This document shows, in pieces, positions 55,728 to 64,000 of a stretch of DNA of 64,000 nt; position 1 is the stretch's first letter, and each line of letters starts with the position of its first letter. A program made the translations under genes and the position numbers. The stretch spans positions 167,878,478 through 167,942,477 of the forward strand of contig OV884058.1 of the NCBI GenBank assembly GCA_930367215.1, written 5' to 3'. Under the pieces are notes generated by a model. The model did no database searches. It worked only from the letters and a program-made list of their open reading frames with translations, and was not told the DNA's origin. The stretch is from Pollenia angustigena (lineage: Eukaryota; Arthropoda; Insecta; Diptera; Polleniidae).

Positions 55728-55986
55728 TGGAGGGTTCAAAGCTGAACCGAACCAAATCATAAAATAAAATGCATGCATGTATTTCAAAACTGGTGTGAAA
55801 TTCTTCGCAAATTTTAACTCTATCGAGTTCGGTAACGGTCTAAATCAAAAAGTTTTTCGTTCCAAAGGTAACGGTAATAAACTCATGTCAATGGCTCCAG
55901 AAATTAATGGAAATTCACTGACTCAAACTCAAAATGTTATCGAATTTTCATTTTTGACTTGGTTCGCTTCAGCTCTGAGCCCTCCA
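55728..55986. mobile_element. 259-bp MITE at a TA site
   Basis: The ends TGGAGGGTTCAAAGCTGAAC and its near complement pair over about 35 bp. TA lies on both sides (55726-55727 and 55987-55988). A single end of the same family remains at 42770-42835. Confidence 0.7.
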
Positions 55987-56349
55987 TATAAGAAAAAAAA
56001 ATTTAAGTCAAAGAAAGGTACTTTTTCTGATTCAAATATCGCTATTTGATCAAAATTTTGCATTAGACTAATGCAAAACGGTTTGCTTTTTAGGATTATA
56101 GATTATAAAATTTAAACAACACATGACTTATCTTAGATTAAATGCTTTAATATGAAAAATATCTAAACTTTTTTCATGATAGAGGAAAAGTTACCCCATA
56201 TTTTTTAATATTTGTTCATGCCCCACACGACTATGCGGTGGTAAATAGTGGTTCAATTTTAAGGACCGATGTTGATTTCGAATAAAACATAAATTATTTA
56301 GGAAATTATTGTCATTTCTTTTTATTGTTATAATACTGGTACGGTTCAA

Positions 56350-57787
56350 TTATGTATGGAACAAAATATCGGCCAAATGGCTGTCGCGATCTCGGCGGCA
56401 CACCTCCCTCCGATGGTCCAAATTTTCGATGACGCTTAGGCATAATTCAGGTTTTATACCGTTAATGTGCTGAATTTTCTAATCCTTAAGCCCTTGAATT
56501 GTTGCTGGCTTATCGACGTACACCTTTTCTTTTAAATAACGCTAAAGAAAGAAGTCCAACCGTGTCAAATCACATAATCTTGGCGGACAATTGACATCAC
56601 CACCACGTAAGATAACACGGCCATTGAATTTGTCGCGCAAAACAGCCATTGTTTTGTTAGCTGTGTAGCAAGTGGCACCGTCTTGTTGAAACCAAATATC
56701 GTCCACATCTTCCAATTCGAGCCATAAAAAGTTCGTTATCATCTCGCGACTGCGAACACCATTCACAGTAACTGCCTGGCCGGCCTCATGTTAGGAAAAA
56801 ACGGCCCGATGATGCTGCCATGCGGCAATTCTGCTTATTGACGAATCCACTGAGCTGAAAATGTGCCCCAGCACTGAAAATGATTTTCATCGAAAAGTAA
56901 CCATCAACTGAAGCACAGCCGCGAATAACGTTGTAAAAGCCACTTTTTGCAAAAACTGTTTTTGTGTAGATAACCGTGAACATTACTCTCGTACACTGTT
57001 TAAACCTCAAATTACCCAAAATTTTGCCTTTAAAAAAGACATACAAAGAGTTAGCTAGTGGAAGAACGTTGTAAGTTACTTAAAAATGATACAAAGTTAA
57101 TGGTTTTAAACGTGGAATAACGTTTTAAAAGCCACCAGTCATGATGCTTTGTATAGTGGAAGATCGTTTTAAATGACATCGCTATTGGGTATATGAAACG
57201 TTTTTCCACTAAAAAAAGGTTATAAAACTGTAAATTTGCATGTAATTTAAGTTTTAAACTTTTTGATATTTTGCATAAAAATTTTTATTATCATTATTTT
57301 TAATAATCTAAAAAAAAAACATATAAAAAATTAATAATCTTGCCTGTTAAAAACTTTTTTTGCTCTCCCGAAAAAAATTATTTTGTAACTTAAAACGTTA
57401 TTCGCGGCTCTGCTTCAACTGGTGCCATTTCTTGCCACCATTCTGACCACTAACGACGTTTGGAATGGTCAAGAGGCTTTAGTTCTTGAGTCAATTGCAC
57501 CTTGTTAGCGTGTAAATGCAAGTCTTTATGAAAAATGGTCATCAACGACGAGCGTGAGAGGTGCAATTGTTGGGCAAAAAGACGAGTTGAGGTGGACAGC
57601 TCTTCAGCCACACTATCGCGAACAGCACCATCTCCTACAGACCCGGTTTGCTCAAATTTTTGCACGATATTTCCGTTTGTACGCACATTTGGACGATTAA
57701 ACTGACCGAAAAAAGTGCACGATAGGCATTTTGATTTGATCGGCCGTCGGCCTAAATAACGCGTTGCTCGATTATGTATCTTTCCAT
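56350..57787 (-). pseudogene. mariner transposase with insertion, frameshifts and deletions
   Basis: Minus strand, from the ATG at 57787 (MERY-like start) to a TAA at 56350. The N-terminal HTH has lost segments: the stretch from the first HTH to FEQTGSVGDG is shortened and frame-shifted near 57700. The segment LSRSSLMTIFHKDLHLHANK is well kept. A 503-bp MITE splits the gene just before the first catalytic block. That block reads IIFSAGAHF, so the first Asp is replaced. The second Asp (WFQQDGATCYTA) and the third-residue region (CDLTRLDFFL) remain. The C-terminus is present but out of frame. Clearly inactive, yet younger than the copies at 18700 and 52830. Confidence 0.8.
56912..57414. mobile_element. 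503-bp MITE nested in the mariner
   Basis: The ends AGCACAGCCGCGAATAACG and AGCAGAGCCGCGAATAACG are inverted copies. The flanks TCAACTGA (56904-56911) and TCAACTGG (57415-57422) agree at 7 of 8 bases. AACGTT-containing TGGAAGAACGTT units recur inside. An 8-bp duplication suggests hAT or P-type mobilisation. Confidence 0.8.
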
Positions 57788-57885
57788 GGTTTAACTTGAA
57801 ATAGTCTGAAATTGAAAAATGTCAAATGAAATGCAGAAAAAAACTTGACGTTTAGGTGTGGTTCACTTTTAACATTGACCCTTTA

Positions 57886-58286
57886 TTTTTTATATTTGCA
57901 AAAATTTCAAAATTTTATATCCCTACTGCACAGTGCTCTTTTTTTCTGTTTATCACACTTTACGAGCAAACAGATCTTGAATAAAATCAATCAGTATAGC
58001 CTGAGCTTCCACACAACATTGCTGGGTTTTAACTTGTTACTTGCATTCAATGTTACCATTTTGGAAAATGCTCTCAAGTAGTGTAGATGTAATACAACTT
58101 AAAGAGAAAATTGGTTTAGAAGAAATATAAACTATTAAGCAGGTTTTGGAATTACATATTTATAAGCTTATATAATGGTAAAAGCGATTTGGCAACACTT
58201 CTTCTATTAATTTATATTTGCACTTAAAATATTAAAATATATCTATGTAAGTATAAGTCGGGCTCAGGTCTAGATTACTAAAATAA

Positions 58287-58317
<31 letters not shown>

Positions 58318-58354
58318 TTATAAAAGGGTGTAGTCATAGAAGTTGGATGCAACC
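57886..58354. other. AT-rich spacer with poly-A
   Basis: An uninterrupted A28 tract lies at 58290-58317, just before the SINE. No gene is recognised. Confidence 0.5.
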
Positions 58355-58470
58355 AGTCGAGTACCACATTGGCCGAGTTAGTTGTTAGCTGGGGTATAAG
58401 TGCGATGTTTGCGTGTTCAGTTCCCGCCATAGACTCTGGTATGTTTCGCTACAAATACAATAAATTTGTT
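58355..58470 (+). repeat. tRNA-derived SINE, copy 2
   Basis: A-box-like TGGCCGAGTTAG near 58371 and a B-box-like GTTCAGTTCCC near 58419 in tRNA geometry. The body ACTCTGGTATGTTTCGCTAC matches the minus-strand copy at 4045-4185. Confidence 0.6.
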
Positions 58471-60759
58471 AACATTTTTCAAAGTTTTTTATATAATCAT
58501 CTGATTTAATTTAACAAAACAAAATCTTGATAAAATATTTGCCAAATATATGGAAGGAATTGTTATTTTTTCTTCTGTAACTCATTTTCAACGCAGCAGG
58601 AAATTAAAAATTTTGCTTGCTTTTTAAAAATGGTCTTTACAATGAACTTTTTATACAACGAAACGTATGAGTGTTAAATAAAAATACTCATACGTAGAGT
58701 AGCAAAACATCTTTATACTCGTATGTTAACATCAGGGCTGTCAGATATGGCGATTTCTCGCCAAACGTGGCGATTTTGAAACGTGTTTGGCGATGGGATT
58801 TTCCATTTGGCGACGGGCGACTTTTGTGGCGATTTCTGATGTAACTGGCGATTAACTTGGCTATTTATACCATTTATATTATTTCGGCGATTTTGTTTAA
58901 CAGCTTGTTATTTTTTGTTATCATTACTAAGTCTGTGTTCATACGGCTCTTGTCTTATTGACATGATTGCTACTTTATAGGCGAGAGGGACGAGGAGAAA
59001 AGAAACGAGTACACAGATGCATGTACTGTCTTTACGTTTTGCTTCCATATTCGTTGCTTACTTTTGTTTTTGTTTTCAATATCAAATAAAACAAAATAAA
59101 AAACATGTCTTTAACATGACATCCCAGCTAGCATTTTGTAAAACTTTTAATCATAATTGAGTCTTTTTTGGCTCTTCAACGCGATTAAAAAATAAGAATA
59201 TGCGCACGTTTTCTGATCATAAATGATACTTTTGTCGGGAGAAAATGTTACTTTACCCGCGCCTCTTCTTGATGAGTCATTTGTGATAAGTTTTTTTTAT
59301 TAGTTTAGAGTCTTTTTAGACTCTTTTCTAATGGTATTTATGATAATTTTCGAATAATTTTCTAGTCATTTATCAGTCTTTTTTAACTTCTTTTCTGCGT
59401 CTTTTTCATATTCATATATAAGACATATTTCTAATCGCCTACGAGTTATTTTAAGCACCTGGATGATTCATTGGAGACTGCTATACAAAAAAATAGCAAA
59501 CACTTTTTAATTATCCATCTGCGCAAAATAAGATCATAAATAACAAAAAAAGTAATCACTTTTCGAACGCATGCATAATCAGTTTGTGATCAAACAGTTA
59601 ACAACCTTCTACCTGCGCGAAATTTGATATGAATAACGGATGAAATACTCATATTTTAAGCGCCAAGATGATCCATTTACGGTTTCAATACAATTTGTTA
59701 TTGCATTTTAAATCAAACACTTTAGAATCATAAGCGTGAGTCATTTTCTAGTCTATTTTTAAGCATGTAGCTGATTAATCACCCAGCGGGAAAATAAGGA
59801 ATTGATTACATAAATAACTAAAAAAATTATGTATTTTTTTTCGAAAGAATAATAATGCATTCATGGGAATCGAGAAGGTAATTTTATTGACACAATAATT
59901 ATGATTTGATTACCACGTATATTCTCACATTTGTAGAACAAGGAATGAATTGTTTCTGTTCGTAAAAATGTTTCGTGCTTTTTCTTCTCTTCGTGACAAT
60001 TTTCTTTTTTTTTAGAATTATTTAAGTCATTCCCAGTTAGGGTTGCCATACGTACTGTTTTAAGCAGTACATGTACTGATTTTTTGCAATTGTACTGTTT
60101 TATGCACAACTCCTAAAACAGTACGCAAATGTACTGTTTTTTACACTTTGTACTGTTTTTTGTACTGTTTTTTTTTTTTTGCTCAGTCTATATTTAACAG
60201 AACTGGCATACAAAAAATTATGTTGTGTTAAAAAAAAAAGTTCTAAAATAATAAGAGTTTTTACGCTGTGGTCATTGTTTTCTCATAAATACACAGTAGA
60301 AATCTAAATTATAATGGGTGGCTCGTAGCAGTGGTATATTTTCGTGTTGTTATGATTTTATGGCTACCTCTTCCAATAGTCTTTCCCTTTCCACACCTGA
60401 GAAAGACAAAAATAAAATCTAAATTTTTTAAGTACTAAAAAATACTTATTCCAAAACAGTTATCGTTAATTTTTAGAACTTTTTTAATTTTCGGGCATGT
60501 TCTGGAAATCGAAATCACGTAAAATTGAAAACAAACAAATTTGGAAAATTATCCGTGTTCAAAATTTATAAAAATACCTAATACTTTTGAGGACCACTTT
60601 TCTTTACCTAAACTACTGAAGTAAGAAAAAGATAAGTAAATTTTTACAAAATTTTTTTTGAAAATATTCATCGTTTTCAATTGCACTTGATTTTAAATAT
60701 TTTCAGATTTTGTGAAATAAAAATAAACCAAACTATTTTTTTTGGATTTTATAGATTAA

Positions 60760-61099
60760 TGGCCAATTTCACCAAGTTCAGGGGGCAAATTATGGCAGTC
60801 GTGATCGAATACTTTTTCGATTCGAAAGCAATTTTATTTCTAATTCTCTCTGACTTTACTGAACGGATCGAAATTATTTTTTTAGTATTGTATAGCATTT
60901 ATTTTAGTTTTCACAACACTGAAAAAATAATAACGATTCGTTCAGTATCAACTGAAATAACATTGCCTTCGAATCTAAAAAGTATAAGATAACGACTGCC
61001 ATAATTTGCCCCCAGGTTTAATTAACTTTCATTATAAAAGTCAAAAAACCTATTGTTTTAGTAATAGTTAATTATAACTGAACTTGGTAAAATTAGCCG
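60760..61099. mobile_element. sixth layer: MITE, TAA duplication
   Basis: The arms (AATTTCACCAAGTTCAG, then TTAATTAACT) are inverted copies. TAA lies at 60757-60759 and 61100-61102. The same family appears as a 115-bp copy at 61458-61572. The length here is inflated by a further insertion. Confidence 0.7.
60782..61012. mobile_element. innermost layer: 231-bp MITE, CAG duplication
   Basis: 21-bp perfect inverted ends starting GGGGCAAATTATGGCAGTCG. CAG lies at 60779-60781 and 61013-61015. The 103-codon frame over this region (60681-60992) is formed by the nested repeats and is not a gene. Confidence 0.8.
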
Positions 61100-61457
61100 T
61101 AAATAATTTAAAAATTATTTAAAATTGGAAAATTAATTTAGGAAAAACATTTTCTCAAATTCTATATGATTTGTGCAACTATGTGTGTAGTGAAAATTGC
61201 TTTAAATACGAATATGTTTAAAGAAAATCGTACTTACAAAATCAATGAGTTGATTGTTTTGAGCTAAGTAAGGCTTTTCTCTGGCCAAATGTTTCGTTTT
61301 TGGTGTTTGCTTTTTAAGCGCAAATGGAGTAATTTCATATGTATATTTATGAAATGCCATAAACTGGAAATAATTCCTTTGACGTTACACATTTTAAGTG
61401 TATTTCTTTCTTTATATAATTGTTGTTGCATATTCAATCAAAAGTTTAAAATATTTA

Positions 61458-61572
61458 CCCCAATTTCACCAAGTTCAGCTAAAACTAACTATTACTTTAA
61501 CTTCCAGCTTACAATATGTTTTGACAGCTTGAACTGATAGTTAATTATAGCTGAACTTGGTGAAATTGGGGG
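61458..61572. mobile_element. 115-bp MITE, TTA duplication
   Basis: The ends CCCCAATTTCACCAAGTTCA pair with the complement at the right with one extra base. TTA lies at 61455-61457 and 61573-61575. It is a relative of the MITE at 60760-61099 in the same host element. Confidence 0.75.
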
Positions 61573-62456
61573 TTACTTATTAAAACAAATGGTAATGTTG
61601 TCGTAAAAAAAATGTACTGTTTTTTTCTTGATTGTACTGTTTTTATGTATTCAATGTACTGTTTTTCCGAATTTAAAATCTGGCTACCCTATTCCCAGTA
61701 TACATTTAAATAATTTATTACAATCCTAGGACATGGTCTGTGTTAAGAATAATGAATTCTGGAATCAAATATTATACAAGATATGTATTACTTTCTCGAT
61801 TCCTATTAATTCCATTTTCCCGCTGGGCAGTTTTTGATCAACAAAAGTACTCGAAAAAGACTCATTAGTCTGATTTTTTTAAAAACAATCTTCCAAATGC
61901 TAGCAGGGATGAATCATTTGAACACCAATTCATGTTCAAAAAAGAAAAGGGAAGAATCTTGTCAATAAGACATGAGCCGTATGAACTCAGACTAATATAA
62001 GAAAAAAAACTTGCAACTTTTTTCCACATGATTTTTATTTTGTTATCAGTTTAAGTTAATTTTATATTCAGTCACTATTTAATTGTAATAGTATGTATGC
62101 AGGTCAAAACTCCAGTAATGAAATCAGTGAGGCTGAAGTGTACGATCTTATGGACTTGTGTACTTAATTTTAGCTTTTTGAACTGAATACTTATACGATC
62201 TCCATTTTATGTTATTTAAAAAAAAAAATTACAGAAACAAAACAAAATTTAGTTTCGGCGAATTTTTTGTATTTTTTTCTCAGTTTTTGGCGATTTTGAC
62301 TCACATATTTTACTAGCGTTTTTTGTATGCAAAATTTAATTAAAAAAAAAAAAAATTACAAAAAGTGAACCAAATTGACGTTTGGCGATTTTTGGCGATT
62401 TCTGACATCCGACTTGGCGATAAAGCTCAAAAAAATCTGACAGCCCTGGTTAACAT

Positions 62457-63169
62457 TACATTACATTTTAATTAATATCAGAAGAATAATTAATATTTGT
62501 AGCACAAAATTTTAAATGTGTTTTTGCTTTTTTATCTTAATCTCACACTTATTGTTTAACCCAAACGTGTGTGTATTTTTGCTTGTCACAAATTCTTTTT
62601 TAAATCTTTAACCAATCTTTTTTTAAATTTTGCTTCTTTTGCTTGTCACATTTTATTTAACTTTTATGAAAAACGTCCTGTTTTACTGTCTGTCAAATAC
62701 TAAATACATTTTATTATTATGTATGATATTATTAAATACCAAAAGCATTTTGTTGTTACAGCCACTGACTGGAGTCTTGGAAAAAAAACAAAGAAAACTC
62801 TTACTTATTTACTTACAAAAGAAAATTTTCGTATAAAAAAGGAAAATTAAATTTGCAAAAACTAAGTCAAAACATGTTGATACAAAAGCACCCATGTGTA
62901 TTTTTTTCCACATTCAAAAGCTGAGTAACTTCTTATTGTCTAGAAAATAAGAAGAAAAAATTTCTTAAAAGAAAAGATTTTATATGATTAAATTAAATTA
63001 TAAATGTAAGGAAACCAGTAAGAATTATCTAACGATAACATTATTTAGAATGTCTGTCTTAGCAAAAGACATTTGCGGTAAATAAAATGTGGCAGTGCTT
63101 TCAAGATGCGAGAAGGCAGTAAGAAAATTCGTAAAAACTAATATTTTGAAAATCTTTCAACAGTCATAA
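62457..63169. other. AT-rich spacer
   Basis: A TTTTGCTTGTCACA segment near 62578 recurs near 62637. No gene is recognised. Confidence 0.4.
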
Positions 63170-63330
63170 AACTTAGCCTCCGTATGGTAAAGTGTTATAT
63201 CAGGCCCATTCTTGTGCTACATTCTATGGAGTCGTGGTCCTTTAAACTGATAACCTGAATCAGCTGAAAAATTCTGAAATATTAACACACCGAAGACTAC
63301 ATAAAAAATCTATTAAACAACTCACATCAT
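63170..63330 (+). pseudogene. LINE reverse transcriptase C-terminal fragment
   Basis: KLSLRMVKCYIRPILVLHSMES near 63172 and, in the next frame, NLNQLKNSEILTHRRLHKKS near 63250 match the region after the RT core in RTE/R1-like LINEs (RMVKCYI.PVLLYG.E.W...F..W..RR). There is one frameshift and several stops. Only about 50 codons are recognisable, so the clade is open. Confidence 0.5.
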
Positions 63331-63767
63331 ATACATCTATTTATCAGAGCGGAGAAAAAGGTGATGCACCGAGGGAGTTTTAGGAAAAATGGAAACAATT
63401 CTCTATTTTGTAAACGGTTATTCCGATTTATTTCAGGTGGTGAATGATTACACTGTTCTCGAAATTGGCACTTTTTTTTAGACAAGCCGAGCAAATGGCG
63501 TTTTAGCATAATTCGGGTACGCTGAATACAATTGTGCCCAACGTTTTTTTGGGTTAGCTCTTTTTTTCGAGATATACCGTCATTTCCAAAATGGAGGAGA
63601 TTGCACAACATGCGAACATATATTGTTGTAACTCAAAAACGGTTTTGTTTATTGAAATTACTAAAAAAAAACCGAAATTCCGCAATAAAATTTCCTAGCA
63701 CAGTTTATGTGTTTCAATTAAAGAAAGGAGTTTTAAATCGGTGTTTGAAAATGGTAATTTTAGGTGT
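63331..63767. other. AT-rich spacer
   Basis: No gene is recognised. Overlapping frames on both strands near 63330-63780 have no motif. Confidence 0.4.
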
Positions 63768-64000
63768 TTGCCAGAGGTAATATTGCTGTCTAGGGAGAGC
63801 TGGTCAGGTCAATGCAGATTGTGTAGGGGATTTGCTATTTTCACTGATGGCTCGAAGATGAAGGGCACGGATGCGGGTGTCTACAATGAGGATCTGGACA
63901 TCAGAAGGTATTTAGACTTCCTGATAACTGCAGTGTATTTTAGGCGGAGGTTCTGGGGACTCTAAGGGCCGTGGAATTGGTAGGGAGCCACTTTGCCGGG
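63768..64000 (+). pseudogene. LINE RNase H domain fragment, runs off the window
   Basis: FAIFTDGSKMKGTDAGVYNEDLD at about 63832 shows the first RNase H Asp motif (FTDGSK). After a frameshift near 63905 comes FRLPDNCSVF, then a TAG in place of the usual Gln, then AEVLGTLRAVEL with the second acidic residue. This order is that of RNase H in I- or R1/Jockey-group LINEs. The domain continues past the window edge, so the remaining acidic residues are unseen. The frameshift and stop indicate a dead copy. Confidence 0.7.

Larger units (their letters stand above)
56244..57883 (-). mobile_element. DD41D mariner, broken by a nested MITE
   Basis: TA at 56242-56243 and 57884-57885 flanks it. Its right-end repeat (AATAGTGGTTCAATTTTAAG) shows what the eroded right end of 4821-6119 should resemble. 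The left terminal repeat has lost about 15 bp. Without the 503-bp insert the element is about 1.14 kb. Confidence 0.8.
60038..61691. mobile_element. fifth layer: hAT-like element
   Basis: The ends TAGGGTTGCCA and the complement of TAGGGTAGCCA. TTCCCAGT at 60030-60037 and 61692-61699 is a perfect 8-bp duplication. GTACTGTTTT subrepeats are arrayed at the left (about six) and right (three). No transposase frame is present. Confidence 0.85.
59782..61827. mobile_element. fourth layer: element with CCCAGCGGGAAAAT ends
   Basis: Inverted ends CCCAGCGGGAAAAT followed by imperfect pairing over about 60 bp. CA lies on both sides. It shares the CCCAGC start with the layer around it, so the two may be related. 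Confidence 0.55.
59123..61908. mobile_element. third layer: element with CCCAGCTAGCATTT ends
   Basis: The left end CCCAGCTAGCATTTTG and the complement of CCCTGCTAGCATTTGG at the right. AT on both sides could be a 2-bp duplication. Subterminal GAGTCTTTTT motifs recur. It is non-coding. Confidence 0.6.
58931..61992. mobile_element. second layer: element with TAA duplication
   Basis: The ends GTCTGTGTTCATACGGCTC and the complement of GTCTGAGTTCATACGGCTC extend to about 35 bp. TAA lies at 58928-58930 and 61993-61995. It is non-coding apart from nested elements. Confidence 0.75.
58733..62448. mobile_element. outermost hAT-like element of a nested stack
   Basis: The ends CAGGGCTGTCAGAT are inverted copies. 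GTTAACAT at 58725-58732 and 62449-62456 is a perfect 8-bp duplication. Both ends carry arrays of TTGGCGATTT-like subrepeats, about nine on the left and five on the right, as expected of transposase-binding sites. Own non-nested sequence is only about 650 bp and non-coding. Confidence 0.88.

Noticed and set aside
60681..60992. 103-codon frame in the nested stack
   Set aside because: Spans borders of three nested non-coding elements.

Overview
The window reads as nuclear DNA of a fly (higher Diptera, blowfly or house-fly type). It is very AT-rich, has short GT-AG introns, and carries two DINE-1/Helentron-like elements, several non-LTR retrotransposon remains and many inverted-repeat DNA elements. 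I see no complete host gene. Almost everything that can be interpreted is mobile DNA in various states of decay. The best hint of a host gene is an isolated 32-bp exon-like segment with an ATG and strong splice signals at 54926-54957.

Layout. 0.5-9 kb: a Helentron-like element, a pogo-like fragment, a LINE fragment, a tRNA-derived SINE, a complete DD41D mariner (4821-6119) with an intact 361-residue transposase, a second LINE fragment, and an odd foldback block (7013-8722) built from short CCCC/GGGG motifs around an 82-bp minisatellite. 11-17 kb: a hAT-like element with a perfect 8-bp duplication, then a 3.1-kb transposon of an unclassified superfamily lying next to a decayed Ty3/gypsy pol. 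18-30 kb: a large palindrome carrying hammerhead-like motifs, decayed mariner, LINE and Jockey copies, a second Helentron copy and nested non-autonomous elements. 30-46 kb: tandem and inverted repeats, several short elements with target-site duplications, and a hAT element that swallowed a deleted mariner.

46.9-50.6 kb holds the most interesting unit: a complete 3.6-kb transposon with 580-bp terminal inverted repeats, a 3-bp TAA duplication and an intact three-exon gene (547 residues). The protein has three CxxC pairs and a candidate DDE core. Its relative at 11955-15073 has the same terminal motif, a TTA duplication and one premature stop. A paralogous repeat elsewhere in the window supplies the empty site. 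The right part contains another broken mariner with a 503-bp insert and, at 58.7-62.4 kb, a chain of elements nested six or seven deep, most layers dated by their own target duplication.

The genes do not form a pathway. They are independent selfish elements, some of which (intact transposases) could in principle mobilise the non-autonomous ones that share their target preference. Family names come from motif recognition, not from database searches.
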